From contig JBAJFG010000179.1 in assembly GCA_037903475.1 (NCBI GenBank), positions 991,149 through 1,055,148 of the forward strand: a stretch of DNA of 64,000 nucleotides, written 5' to 3'. Below, in pieces: positions 12,079 to 23,399 of this stretch. The DNA is from Ancylostoma caninum. Lineage: Eukaryota; Nematoda; Chromadorea; Rhabditida; Ancylostomatidae. Numbering within the stretch: position 1 is the stretch's first letter; the number at the start of each line of letters is the position of its first letter. Under the pieces are notes generated by a model. It searched no databases, was not told the origin of the DNA, and was given only the letters and a program-made list of their open reading frames with translations. The position numbers and the translations under genes were made by a program.

Positions 12079-13628
12079 GGTGTGATAAGGATGCTCCGGC
12101 GTCCATTAGTGAGGAAACGTCTGAAGACAAGTCCAACGGCGTGATAAGGGTGCGCCGGCAGTCGAAAAATGGGGAAACGCCTGGAGACGGGTCCAACGGT
12201 GTGATAAGGGTGCGCCGGCGTCCAAAAGTGGGGAAACGCCTGGAGTCGGGTCCAACGGTGTGATAAGGGTGCGCCGGCGTCCAAAAGTGGGAAAACGCCT
12301 AGAGTCGGGTCCAACGGTGTGATAAGGGTGCGCCGGCGTCCAAAAGTGGGAAAACGCCTGGAGTCGGGTCCAACGGTGTGATAAGGGTGCGCCGGCGTCC
12401 AAAAGTGGGGAAACGCCTGGAGTCGGGTCCAACGGTGTGATAAGGTGCGCCGGCGTCCAAAAGTGGGAAAACGCCTGGAGTCGGGTCCAACGGTGTGATA
12501 AGGGTGCGCGGCGTCGAAAAGTGGGGAAACGCCTGGAGTCGGGTCCAACGGTGTGATAAGGGTGCGCCGGCGTCCAAAAGTGGGAAAACGCCTGGAGTCG
12601 GGTCCAACGGTGTGATAAGGGTGCGCCGGCGTCCAAAAGTGGGAAAACGCCTGGAGTCGGGTCCAACGGTGTGATAAGGGTGCGCCGGCGTCCAAAAGTG
12701 GGAAAACGCCTGGAGTCGGGTCCAACGGTGTGATAAGGGTGCGCCGGCGTCCAAAAGTGGGGAAACGCCTGGAGTCGGGTCCAACGGTGTGATAAGGGTG
12801 CGCCGGCGTCCAAAAGTGGGAAAACGCCTGGAGTCGGGTCCAACGGTGTGATAAGGGTGTGCCGGCGTCCAAAAGTGGGAAAACGCCTGGAGTCGGGTCC
12901 AACGGTGTGATAAGGGTGCGCCGGCGTCCAAAAGTGGGAAAACGCCTGGAGTCGGGTCCAACGGTGTGATAAGGGTGCGCCGGCGTCCAAAAGTGGGGAA
13001 ACGCCTGGAGTCGGGTCCAACGGTGTGATAAGGGTGCGGCGTCCAAAAGTGGGAAAACGCCTGGAGTCGGGTCCAACGGTGTGATAAGGGTGCGCCGGCG
13101 TCCAAAAGTGGGAAAACGCCTGGAGTCGGGTCCAACGGTGTGATAAGGGTGCGCCGGCGTCCAAAAGTGGGAAAACGCCTGGAGTCGGGTCCAACGGTGT
13201 GATAAGGGTGCGCCGGCGTCCAAAAGTGGGGAAACGCCTGGAGTCGGGTCCAACGGTGTGATAAGGGTGCGCCGGCGTCCAAAAGTGGGAAAACGCCTGG
13301 AGTCGGGTCCAACGGTGTGATAAGGGTGCGCCGGCGTCCAAAAGTGGGAAAACGCCTGGAGTCGGGTCCAACGGTGGGATAAGGGTGCGCCGGCGTCCAA
13401 AAGTGGGAAAACGCCTGGAGTCGGGTCCAACGGTGTGATAAGGGTGCGCCGGCGTCCAAAAGTGGAGAAACGCCTAGAGTCGGGTCCAACGGTGTGATAA
13501 GGGTGCGCCGGCGTCCAAAAGTGGGGAAACGCCTGGAGTCGGGTCCAACGGTGTGATAAGGGTGCGCCGGCATCCAAAAGTGGGAAAACGCCTGGAGTCG
13601 GGTCCAACGGTGTGATAAGGGTGCGCCG
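12079..13628 (+). repeat. 59-bp minisatellite, about 26 tandem copies
   Basis: The unit runs CTGGAGTCGGGTCCAACGGT, then GTGATAAGGG, TGCGCCGGCG and TCCAAAAGTGGGAAAACGC. Most copies differ only by GGGG/GGGA in one position. A few carry 1-4 base deletions (near 12447, 12507 and 13037). The first two copies at the left are the most diverged. Because 59 is not a multiple of three and no minus-strand frame of the unit has a stop, open frames of over 400 codons appear on the minus strand in all frames. They are repeat artefacts, not a gene. Confidence 0.97.
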
Positions 13629-14155
13629 GCGCCCAAAGTGGGGGGAGACGGGTCCACCACTGTGATACGGGTGCGCCCGCGCCTAAAGTGGGGGAGACGG
13701 GTCCACTGCTGTGACAAGTGTGCGCTGGCGCCCAAAGTGGGGGGAGACGGGTCCACTGCTGTGATAAGGGTGCACCGGCGCCCAAAGTGGGGGGAGATGG
13801 GTCTATCATCGTGACAAGGATGCGCCTGCGCCCAAAGTGGGGGGAGACGGGTCCACCACTGTGATAAGGGTGCGCCCGCGCCTAAAGTGGGGGAGACGGG
13901 TCCACTGCTGTGACAAGTGTGCGCTGGCGCCCAAAGTGGGGGGAGACGGGTCCACTGCTGTGATAAGGGTGCACCGGCGCCCAAAGTGGGGGGAGACGGG
14001 TCTATCATCGTGACAAGGATGCGCCGGCGCCCAATGTGGGGGAGACGGGTCCACCACTGTGATAAGGGTGCGCCGGCGCTCAAAGTGGGGGAGACGGGTC
14101 CACCACTGTGATAAGGGTGCGCCTGCGCCCAAAGTGGGGGGAGACGGGTCCATCA
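13629..14155 (+). repeat. 50-bp minisatellite related to the 59-bp unit, about 10-11 copies
   Basis: Unit of 49-50 bp: GTGCGCTGGCGCCCAAAGTG, GGGGGAGACGGGTCCACTGC, TGTGATAAGG. It aligns to the 59-bp unit but lacks about nine bases around AAACGCCTG. A four-unit block (CCACCACT, CCACTGCT, CCACTGCT, CTATCATC versions) occurs twice in succession, giving a higher-order period near 200 bp. Confidence 0.93.
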
Positions 14156-14864
14156 CATGAAAAAAAGCAATGGAAAAGATGTGGAACGCATTATAGGTGG
14201 TATGGCTGAGTTCATTAGGATGAAAAGGGAAAAAGTCATGCGAGCGAAGCGAGCATTGGGAAAAGTCTGGAAGTCCGGCGTTAGCCGGACGGCCAGACTG
14301 GTGTCATTTGACTTGCCAAGAGGGATCACAGAAAAATTTACACATTTTACCCAGAACAAGAATAAGGGAATCAAGTGGTGAAATGAAAAAAAAAATCACT
14401 TCTAGTGAGCAAAAGAAAGGCAGTGATATATGTATTGCACGCGCCGCCTTGTACGACTTTCACTTCAGTGTTCTAAACTTGCACTCATTACTGAAGACTT
14501 ACAGCTGCTCAAAAGGAACTTTTCTGGATTCACATAATTGTTCTATTATCAGATTTCGTCAGGCGACTCAACAAAAATGACTCGAGGGCACGGGAAAACT
14601 AGTCGTTCAGTGAGCCTTTTCTATTCTACATGATTTTGCACGGCTAATACATAGTCCTTATTTTACACAAGAATGCCAATAATGAGCCGAGTTACGATAC
14701 ATATTTAGTCAGAAAAATCAATTGCGTGTGTTTCAATCCTTTCTGCATGTGCCTATAAAATTTGCAGCTTCTAGACTAAATGACCATGAAAAAAAAGCAG
14801 CTTTATGACTCATAGCAGCTATTCAAATAAAGAATCATTCATGTAAAAAGAAATTCTTTGGATT
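14156..14864. other. Flank of the minisatellite, no gene recognised
   Basis: An open frame at 14157-14381 (starts MKKSNGKDVERI, Lys/Arg-rich) begins just after the array. It has no recognisable family and no visible splice context, so it is left uncalled. The rest is AT-rich. Confidence 0.4.
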
Positions 14865-15113
14865 TACAGTGGACGTCAATGGCGTTGGCCCATCTGCGGC
14901 CTTGAGAAGGACGTCGCGCAATCGTGCCCCGCGCGCCGTAGCCTATGTATTCTGCTGCTTTTATGCAATTTCTGGCAACTGTTCTACCCGATTTTAAGGA
15001 TTTTCGTGCAAATCGGGAAGAAAAGACCGACACCGATCCCGGCGCGCGGAGCGGGGTCGCTGCATCTTTCTCGAGGCCAGCGAATGGGTCACCACCATTG
15101 CCGTTCACTGTGA
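14865..15113 (+). mobile_element. MITE family A, copy 1
   Basis: Begins TACAGTGGACGTCAATGGCG and ends GCCGTTCACTGTGA, so the ends are short imperfect inverted repeats. It contains CCCGATTTTAAGGATTTT and AAATCGGGAAGAAA internally. It aligns over its whole length to the reverse complement of 38633-38890. No coding capacity. Confidence 0.85.
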
Positions 15114-15543
15114 AGTCCTTACGCGCAATCGGCGGAAAATTTTCGAGCGTGCCCAGCATGGGGCGCGTGCGTGCCGCGGCCCTCTTGTGGCAGCTGTCCC
15201 CAGTCGTTCGTCAGATTCTTGGCCCAGGGAATGTTTTTCTTACATTTTTTCTTTAACTGAAGTTTATCTGAAGCTGTGAGGCCTGTGGCTGACCGATGTC
15301 GACCGGATGTCCCCGCATGCCTCATAAAAACAATAAAAACAAGCATTTGGGGCATGCATGGGGAAAACGTGCAAAATATGATCTTCAGGTAAACTTCAAT
15401 CAAAGAAAAAATGAAGGAAAAACACTCACCTCGGCCAAAAATCTGACGAACGAGGGGGGACCGCTGCCACAAGAGGACCGCGCCGCCGACGCGCCCCATG
15501 CTGGGAGCGCTCGAAGATTTTCCGCCGATTGCGCGTAAGGACT
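15113..15543. mobile_element. Long inverted-repeat element abutting MITE A
   Basis: Arms of about 125 bp: the left starts AAGTCCTTACGCGCAATCGG, and the right is its diverged reverse complement ending GCGCGTAAGGACTT. They include GCCCAGCATGGGGCGCG and flank a spacer of about 170 bp at 15245-15415. It starts exactly where MITE copy 1 ends, so the two may be one composite element. Confidence 0.8.
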
Positions 15544-16124
15544 TTATGTGATTGTCCTAATATCAGACTTCGCCATTGAACTCAGCGGAAACAAATCGAG
15601 GGCAAGTTAAAACTAATCAACCAGTATGTCTCTTTTATTTTAAACGATTATGCTTGCTTCGCCCAAATTTTTATTGTTTGTAATAGGATGCAACAAAGAT
15701 ATGCCGTCCACGAGCCACTACTCCTGTACAAAAGACGGTTTGTATCAATGAGCTTCTCAAATGTTTGCAGCTGTTTCTAGTAGATCTGGAAAGCTAATTA
15801 CCTACAAAAGCTTTTGAGATATTCATGCCAAAATAAAATGAATAAAGTGTTTTCAGGGTGACCGCCATTCAGCAGAAACTACGAAGGGTGTGTTCATGAA
15901 ACTGTTGTTATGCAAACCCGTTTGTTTATTCCCTAAACAAGGAGATGAAAAATTAGATGTAATGCTCTAGGGGGTGCAGATCTAGATTCTGGTACCAGTG
16001 AATTCAGTGTCTTCTTGAGCAAATCGAAAGATGCACGTCTTGTGTGGCTTCTGCATATTCTAGGGAAGGTTGGTGGCGTACATGTATAACAGCAGTGTTT
16101 TTGTCGACGGACGCATAACCTCAG
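15544..16124. other. Region before first recognised phosphatase-1 exon
   Basis: Any 5' exons of the first phosphatase gene should lie here or further upstream, but no segment with phosphatase-like or Lys-rich content was found. Confidence 0.4.
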
Positions 16125-19100
16125 GGTGTTGGATATCTGGTGCGGCGTTTTCGTGAGAACATGCGATACAAATCGTCGTCAGCAACCACATTAGCTTCAA
16201 ATGCAAACTTAGCGAAAAATAGGCAAGAACATTTCCTATCCATCAATATAGATGTAGTGCTTTCAGTGTTAAATTTAGGTACGAAGATATAAGATGTATC
16301 GATGCTACACGAGTGATACTCAAAGGGCGGCCTTCAGATTACATTCATGCAAACTGGATTACCTTGGCTGATGGAAGACGATTCATTTGTTCACAAGTAG
16401 TTTGGTTTCTTGTTGCAAATCGAGTTTTTGTGTGTACACAATGGCTTCGCTTGTACCAAGTAGTGAAGGATTCGCCGTCGCCTACAGCTCAATGCTGTTA
16501 AGACGCAGGTTCATTGAAGGGAACACAGAGCGGCAGTATAGAACACAGGAGAGATCATGAAGTGGAGATGTGGAAAAGAAGGAATCGGCTCGCTTAGGAG
16601 CTCTCAGCTGGCTGACGAGCCCTTGAGGTTGTCGCGTCCTCGCAGCTATGGGTCCTTCTTTCATCCAGATACTCTCAGCCATTGTGCTTCTCGTTGATCG
16701 CATCCCGTCCTCCTGAAGTGAGATACAACAGCGCCATGGGAAACATGAGGCAAATAGATTCTAAGAAAGATAAAAGTACTGTATATTTTAGATGATTTAA
16801 ATTCCTCACCGTGTCAGAAAGTAAAATATAATCAATCAGGACAGCGCCAATCGAGATATTTGATTCCAAGTTTGAGTACTAGTAGTGAAAACAATCGGAA
16901 CTATTCTCTGACGGGCTGCGTCAATCTTCACCGACTCGACGGCGTGCTGGACCTCGGGATGGAGAACCGACGGGATGACATATCCATGCTCCCTAAATTG
17001 AAACGGAGTGAGATGAAGATGACTATCGAAAAAAATCAAATCAGGATTCACATTCTCCGTATGATAAATTATCATATTATTTGGTCAGCTGAAGAAGACA
17101 GTATTCCACCATGTTGATATTCCAAAAGCAGAGCTAAATGCTGGTATAAAAAAAACAATAAGTTACAGGCTCCACTGCAATCGACCGTGGATGACTTCTG
17201 GCATATGATTATTCAAGAAAATTGTCGTACTATTATCATGTTATGTAAACTTGTTGAAGGTAAGCATAAAATAACTTCATAAATCAACCGCGACACTGAA
17301 GATAGAGAGATAAAGCCAATTCATAGTACGTATTGTCCTCGAAAGCTTTTGTCTTCCTCCTTAAGCATTCCAATTGCGAAGAAGGTACGACAGTGCAACA
17401 CCGTATCGCTGAAACTGGTTACTTCATTGCAGTGGGCAATAAAGTCACTAGTGGAAGGAAAATGGCATTCGTATTGATGGACGATTCCTCTCGAATCTTT
17501 GTTTTGCGGACGACATGGTTTTTTTTTTCTCGGAAACCACCAATAAAGCTGAGGCGATGCTTAATGAGCTAAACGAGGTGGGGAAGAGGGTAGGACTGCG
17601 AATAAATGGGCAAAGACTCAGTTAGTGAAGAATGCCTACTGCGAAAGAGAGTGAATACAACTGGATGGATCTGATGTAACGGAGAAGTTGTTCTATGTGT
17701 ACCTTAGACGGTCAACGAATATGGAGAAGAATCTTGTGGGCCGCGTTCGGACCCTTCAGGGAAGTCACAGACCAACTGGCCGATCCCGACCTCTGCGCTC
17801 ATCTTTTCGATTCTATAGCTTTTCTAGCGCTCTGTTATGCTGCAGAGATGTGAAGGGGGGAGGGGAGGTGGGGGGAGTAGGACACTGCGGCCACTTCGGA
17901 GACGTTACGTACCATACACAGACAGCTCGGACGTTGTTTTTCGAGGTACAAGCGGCGTACCTAACGTCAGCTCGGGCTTCGCAACTCCGATTTATGACAA
18001 ATGTCTCGCCTTTGTGACCCAGCGGAATAAGTATCGAAGGCTAAACACAGATAAGCCGGTCATATGATGAGAAGCGAAAACGATAGATGGACAGAAAGAA
18101 CTGCAGAATGCATCCCAGGAGAAACAAAACGACCTCGAGGGAGACCACCAATGAGATGGGGTGATATCTTCACTGTGCGGATGGACCAGTTAAATGCTCA
18201 TCTGCAAATGAATAAGAATTCTCGTCAACGCCGCCCACAACGCTCCTGGATGACGGTGGCGAGAGAACGAATTAGATGAATTAGATAGAACTGGGCCCTC
18301 ACGACAAGCGACGAGGGGCCATCTAAGTGAGTATTGTCCTTGTTGAAGAGAAAAGGAGGTTTGATGCGTAGGCTATACTCCTCGTGAAATCCACATGTTT
18401 GTTGGCCGTCGACCCATCTGTTATTAGTTGCAGCTAAAAATATGTACACCTGATAGTTCCGGTGGCCGAAACAAGGGAATAGGGAGGGACAGACGGGTTT
18501 ACAGAGTTATTTCATAAATAGATTAGAATTGTTGGGTAGCTTGGTTTCAATTTTCCAATTTTATGATCTAACCAGAACATTTATGATTATTGAAACTTCC
18601 AATCTATATCAGAAAACTTTGGCTTCTACCTTATCGGGTCCTTCCTTGGTGGACACTATTTTCCGCCACCATCTCCCTTTACAACCGTCACTGGTAACTC
18701 TGTATCCTTCTTCATGTTCTGACTATACTTGCACTGCAGACGAGAAGGAAAAATGTGCAAAGTACTTCCCGCAGTCATCAGAAAACTCGCTAACATTTGG
18801 TTCCACGAAAGTATCATTAATTAAAAAGACCGTTTCGGAACACGGCTACACAGCCTCCACTTGGAAAGTGCAAGACAGGTGAAAAATATTCTGCTGCTAG
18901 ATTTACTGGCGATATCTTATCCTTGGGAAGAATTTCACATGTGATTTCAGAGGACGTCAGTTCACCATACGGCATTTGCAATGTACCTCATGGCCGGACC
19001 AATCAGCTCCGAAAAGTTCTCTCGAAGTAATTGGAATTCACAAGGAAATATTAAAGGTTCCAAAGGAAAATCCAATTGTTATTCATTGCTCCGCGGGAGT

Positions 19101-19863
19101 TGGCCGAACATGTACTCTGATTGGTGGGATCATCTTTAGTTTGGTTTCCGCCTGTCATTATATTTCAAATGAAGTATGGCATCCTGTATCGCCGTCGCTT
19201 TATTCCCTGTAAACTTACACTGTTATCTCTCTAGTCTTGAAAAATTGCATTAATTTTTCTCTTAGTGTAGCATTTTCTTCATCAGGTATCGAATTACTGC
19301 TCGAACGAATTCGTAGAAGGCAGGATGTATCCGGAGTTGCTATAATGAAGTGGCTGCGCGATCGTCGTTTCGGAGCAATACAGAAGGGAATTCAATTCGT
19401 GTTTATGCATTATGTCACTGTAGAACTATTATGCCAGGTGAAATCCTTTTCGTAACACCAGAATTCGTAGCAGAAAATGATTTGGAAACAGATTGGAAAT
19501 ATATTTCAGGAGGGCGTGATGAAGTCTGATGACCCAAAAGTGGTAGCGTTCCAGCAAAAATATCAAAAATTGTGGACAAAACAGAAACAAATAATGATAA
19601 AAAATAAGCCTGAGGAGAAACAGAGTTTACGAGTAGTAAAGACGCAATATGACGATGATGAATCCACGAAGGAGAAAAAGTTAAAACAAACTGAAAAGAG
19701 AAAAGAAACACTACAGAAGAAATTAGAAGATGAGAAGATTGAGAAGTCAGAAAAAACCCCAAGCGCAGCAGAAAGTTCCTCATTGACACCACAGGAGCCT
19801 TCATTATCGCTAGTGCCAGAAATGGACAAATACGAATTCTCGGATTTTTTCGAATTCCTGTAG
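16125..19863 (+). CDS. Protein tyrosine phosphatase, paralog 1 (5' exon(s) not found)
   Basis: Classical PTP domain, which hydrolyses phosphotyrosine through a Cys thiophosphate intermediate. Exons: 16125-16222, 16279-16396, 17169-17259, 18740-18878, 18951-19123, 19286-19437, 19510-19863. Motifs in order: KNRYEDIRCIDATRV (pTyr loop), [33 protein letters not shown] (WPD loop, general-acid Asp present), the signature HCSAGVGRTCTLIG (catalytic Cys and Arg present), and GAIQKGIQFVFMH (Q-loop region). The last exon adds a Lys/Glu-rich tail of about 100 residues ending in FEFL. A Cys replaces the usual Gly after GRT. The first intron has a GC-AG donor (AATAG|GCAAG). The intron at 17260-18739 contains an RTE relic. 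Exon phases and lengths match paralog 2. The start of the domain and the ATG are not identified. Such PTPs are a large, partly germline-expressed family in nematodes (known); expression here is unknown. Confidence 0.9.
17450..18310 (+). pseudogene. RTE-type reverse transcriptase relic inside phosphatase-1 intron
   Basis: Same strand as the host gene. A frame-shifting translation reads NGIRIDGRFLSN, then the catalytic FADDM motif near 17507-17521, SETTNKAEAMLNELNEVGKR, a region like LDGSDVTEKLF, AAFGPFREVTDQLADPDL, and the tail ENDRWTERTAECIPGETKRP, RGRPPMRWGDIF, SWMTVARERI. Several frameshifts and stops make it dead. It is a different RTE subfamily from the relic at 10.4-11.2 kb: the tail reads GRPPMRWGDIFTVRMDQLN rather than WSDFFTESFKERY. 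Confidence 0.88.
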
Positions 19864-19969
19864 TAGAACTCGTGGTGCTATGCTAAGGAAAAGATTTTAG
19901 TTTTGACCTAATTCGGAATAACAAAAAAATTCTATGCTTTCAATTGCAGATTTATTTGTGACAGATATA

Positions 19970-19975
19970 AATAAA
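19970..19975 (+). terminator. Polyadenylation signal of phosphatase 1
   Basis: AATAAA about 107 bases after the stop codon; no closer match seen. Confidence 0.6.
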
Positions 19976-21207
19976 AATTAACTACAAAGAAAACGACTCA
20001 ACTGGAGTGTTTTTCCAGAGCGATGATTCTCAATTCGACTGAAGGTCCTTTAATTAAAAGGGATCACTGGCCCATAGGCAATGTCTTGCTGCATTACTTG
20101 TATCGGTAGCAGCGCTGCTGGAGTTTCTGATGCTCTGGGTAAATTAGAATTTGATGAAATGAAGCAGGGTTATGCAAGAGGTGTGAGTGTGTAAGGATGA
20201 ACGATTCCGCAACTGAATTAACGAGTTAGAGAGAGAGGAATTGTGACTTTCTGTGAATTCAATTGATATGATATGCGAGCAGTAGAATTACCACAAAGTC
20301 AATAGAGCGACATTTCCTTCTTTCACAACTTATGAGTATCTTTCTGAGTAAAATTAAAGTCGTTGAAGCGAGGATGATCTGTTACTATATACTACAAGTA
20401 TGTGAGCGCGTACGCAATCACTATCTCACAAATATGGCGTTTTGGAGTAGAGTTCATCATCATTGAACGTCACTATGTATGGGCCGCTAATGTAAGGTGG
20501 GAATACTTGTGGACATGTTCATCAACAAACCAAGTTGAGACCGATCTGAATTGCCCTTTTCAAAAAACAGTCACCGAAAATAATTTTGATCATCGACCTA
20601 TTTAAGGCAGCATCCCAGCTAATTTTTATGTCCGATATTTCTAGTGACTGTAACCCTAAACAATGAACCAATAATTCAGCTAAATTTGCGGCGTTGTAGA
20701 CATTATCAGTGTAGAAGATTAGATGTGTTCCCATATTTCGACGGGATGAGTTGAGGCCTGAAATGAAGGACTGTTTTTGTTTCACTGTTTTTCTCCTCCC
20801 ACCTCCTTCCATCTCATACCACGCAAATCTGCCAACCTTCGCTCACGGGACAAACCGTAACAAACAAAAACCGTCTTCTTCACTAGATTTGACAAATTTG
20901 ATTGCTGCATTCGTTTCCATCAAAGCGCTGAGGCTTAAATTATAGGAAAATCTGAGAGACCAAAGCACTTGCTACCTTCAAGCTAGATACTACCTCTAAG
21001 CGCATAATGTACGCCATCATATGATAAAGGATGGACACAAAGGCATTGTTGACGCAAGCGAGAAGCAGGTGAGATATACATGTTTTCTGCATTGCGACTG
21101 TTGATAAGGTAGCATAGGACTCTTATTCATTGTGAATACGTCACATTGACTCGTCTCAATGAGAAATCATCCACAGGTGGCTGAGTCGACGCACAACTGA
21201 TGCATAG
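19976..21207. other. Intergenic between the phosphatase genes, part 1
   Basis: No gene recognised. At 20603 a TTAAGGCAGCATCCCAGCTAA end resembles the TTAAAGGCAGCACCC terminus of the element at 21208, suggesting a degraded relative whose other end was not found. Confidence 0.45.
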
Positions 21208-21940
21208 TTAAAGGCAGCACCCACGGTAATTTTGGAGTTTGAGTTTTTGATCGTTTTGGATACTCATCCGTTGTCGCAACAATTCTACGAAAGTTGCACA
21301 GTCGTAGCTATCAGAGTTGCCAAGCTATGAGGAGATAAAGTTTGTGCTGGCGATCAGTTTGGATGAGTTATGATATGAAATGAATGGGTGTTTTTGTTTA
21401 CAATCACTCTCTTTGCATATGATACCACATGCTTCCATTGCAATCTCCTTTTACTTCAAGCTCGGGTAACTCGGCTATCTTTTGCGAATCTTCTAAATCG
21501 GTAGCAACGAAAGCCGCCTTTTTCGTAGGATTTGACAAAATTGCTCACTGTGATGTGTGGCATCATTTTGTTGTGATTATGATCTCTTTGTCTGCCTATT
21601 GATTAGATCTCTGCTGTGCTGCTTTTATATGTGCTATCCGCAAGCTCGCTCCGCCTCAGGACCGTCACTAAAGCGCCGCCCACTCGCTATAAAAGGGCTG
21701 CCAGAGCCAGCCTCCGTTGTCAGTTCGATCTTTCGCAATCGGAGGGACGACGCGAGGGCAGCGAGCGGCGGATTCGAGGAGCCCAATAAAGCTTGAAGAA
21801 GAAAAGGACCTTAACACCCCTAGACGTCCGCGAAGAGGCCCAAATACATCACACTCACTAGCTTCGTTTTCGCTAGAGCGCTAAGCCTAGGAATATAGCA
21901 AAATGTGCGAGGGCAAAATTTCCGTGGGTGATGCCTTTAA
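21208..21940. mobile_element. MITE with TTAAAGGCAGCACCCACGG ends, interrupted by a solo LTR
   Basis: The left end TTAAAGGCAGCACCCACGG (21208-21226) is mirrored by CCGTGGGTGATGCCTTTAA at 21922-21940. Without the LTR and one copy of its target duplication the element is about 423 bp. No coding capacity. The insertion order is clear: the MITE came first, then the LTR. Confidence 0.85.
21549..21853 (+). mobile_element. Solo LTR, 305 bp, with 5-bp target duplication
   Basis: Starts TGTGATGT and ends ACATCACA. It is flanked on both sides by CTCAC (21544-21548 and 21854-21858). Inside are TATAAAA at 21688-21694 and AATAAA at 21785-21790, spaced as in an LTR with a short R region. A 5-bp duplication fits Gypsy or BEL/Pao elements. 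No internal gag/pol is present, so it is a recombination product. The open frame within it is not a gene. Confidence 0.88.
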
Positions 21941-23399
21941 AATTGCTTTTATCAGTGCTACATGAGTATCACTATTCCATTTTTGTGCTTGCATCAGCTG
22001 GGTGGTTCATTTTCATCAAGGAGCAGACGTTGCTGGGTGTGCTGTCGTATTCTTCAAAAAGGCAATGCCTTGGCAGTTGGTGAGAAACCGGCTTCTAAAA
22101 ATAAGAAGGAACTCGGGATTCAATGAACTATTAGATGTTAACACAAAAACTTGCGTTTTTAGAAGCATTTTTTCCACCAATTTGCCATCTTTCAAGGACA
22201 ATTCATATACGATTCGAAAGGGCTATTCTTCCTCCACAAGTATCATCGTGCCGATGATGCTCCCCGCGACCTCATTCATATCGAGGGCCCCTAGAAGGCG
22301 GGGCCCACCTTTTGGCAAACACCCCTATTAGCACAGTCGTCTATTTAGCACCCACGGTGCGTGGTTGTGCGGAGCAATAAATCGCTTGTGTTCCATTTGT
22401 GTCCTCTATTCAAAAACCACTGAACCACTCGATAAGAGTAAGCGGGCAGAAGACCCAAGAGACTTACGCGCCCACTGAACAACAAGAATGTTGTAAACAG
22501 TTTTTCTTGAAGAGATAGTTTGCTCAAGTTTTAAGCCTGCGAGGTGGAGCAACGAGTCGATAAAAAACGGCGCAACCGACAACCACCTATTCTGTCAATC
22601 AGATGAAGCTCAAAAGGCCATCAAAACTGGCCAGGTAACCTGTGCTTAGCATGAAAGCGAAGTTTTGCTTGAAATGACTGGTCATCAGCGCTTGTCTAAG
22701 ATCAAAGAAGACATATTTAGTGTCGATGGCATCAACCACCTTCGACCGAGCGAATTTCCACCCGGAGATTGCTTCAAAGAAGTCGTATGGTCTAGATGGG
22801 CATCATACTTCTCAAAGCCTCCAAATAACTGAAGTAATTCTGCTGAAAGAATACAATCGCGAGGGCCTAGTCATCCTGTCCCATGGTGACGTCAGACTCC
22901 ACCCTCCAAAAATTGTCAAACTGCCGCTACAACAGTTCCACTGACGATGTTCTCATGTGTTTACATTCTACTGAGCTTACACGTTCAACCAGTATGGGAT
23001 GCTTTCTGCTACCTACCGGATACAAGGAGGAAATTGGGTTCTTCCCCGGATTGGCGTTTTTCTTCCTAAGCTTAAAAATTGAGTAATTCAATAGCACTGT
23101 GAAAGCGCTCAATGATAGACATGTAGAGGAGGAAATGCGCTTTCAAGAGATATCTTGCATATCAGAGAAAAATGGCAAATGAGCGGAGAAAATCGCAACT
23201 AAAAAAGCGCAAGGAGTTATGTTAACACCTAATAGTTTTGCCGAAGACAGCAAACTTCGATTTAAGCAGCATTCTTGCAGCCGAATGGTTTCTGCATCCG
23301 TCCGACTGAACAAGAAGCGTAAGCGTACAGCGTCAGAAAAGCTTAGAAACAATGTAACTTTGAAAAAAGAAGAGAGACTGTGACCTCTTTTTATTGCAG
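21941..23399. other. Intergenic between the phosphatase genes, part 2
   Basis: Probably includes the promoter and first exon(s) of phosphatase 2, not identified. A plus-strand frame around 22700-22830 reads VDGINHLRPSEFPPGDCF followed by KEVVWSRWASYF and then a stop. It looks more protein-like than its surroundings, but I do not recognise it. Confidence 0.4.

Larger units (their letters stand above)
11722..14155 (+). mobile_element. Leader-plus-minisatellite unit, copy 1
   Basis: A roughly 330-bp leader starts at TTAATTGGCA and contains a (GT)n tract, CGGGAAATACCTACACCAT, a TATAAAA box at 11965-11971 and AACGAAGAGGAGGAA. It runs directly into a long minisatellite. The same leader followed by the same minisatellite family occurs at 26379-27095. 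Two explanations fit: the unit is a dispersed mobile element, or both copies descend from a local duplication that also produced the two phosphatase genes (copy 2 is intronic in the second gene; copy 1 lies upstream of the first recognised exon of the first gene). No protein-coding gene is recognised in it. Confidence 0.75.

Noticed and set aside
12079..14155. CRISPR-like array
   Set aside because: Units are contiguous without unique spacers, and the genome is a nematode's.
12063..14156. Very long minus-strand open frames (421-594 codons) rich in Pro/Thr/His
   Set aside because: They are translations of the 59- and 50-bp minisatellite; every frame is open because the unit has no minus-strand stop.
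21557..21796. 79-residue open frame
   Set aside because: Lies entirely within the solo LTR, across its TATA box and polyadenylation signal.
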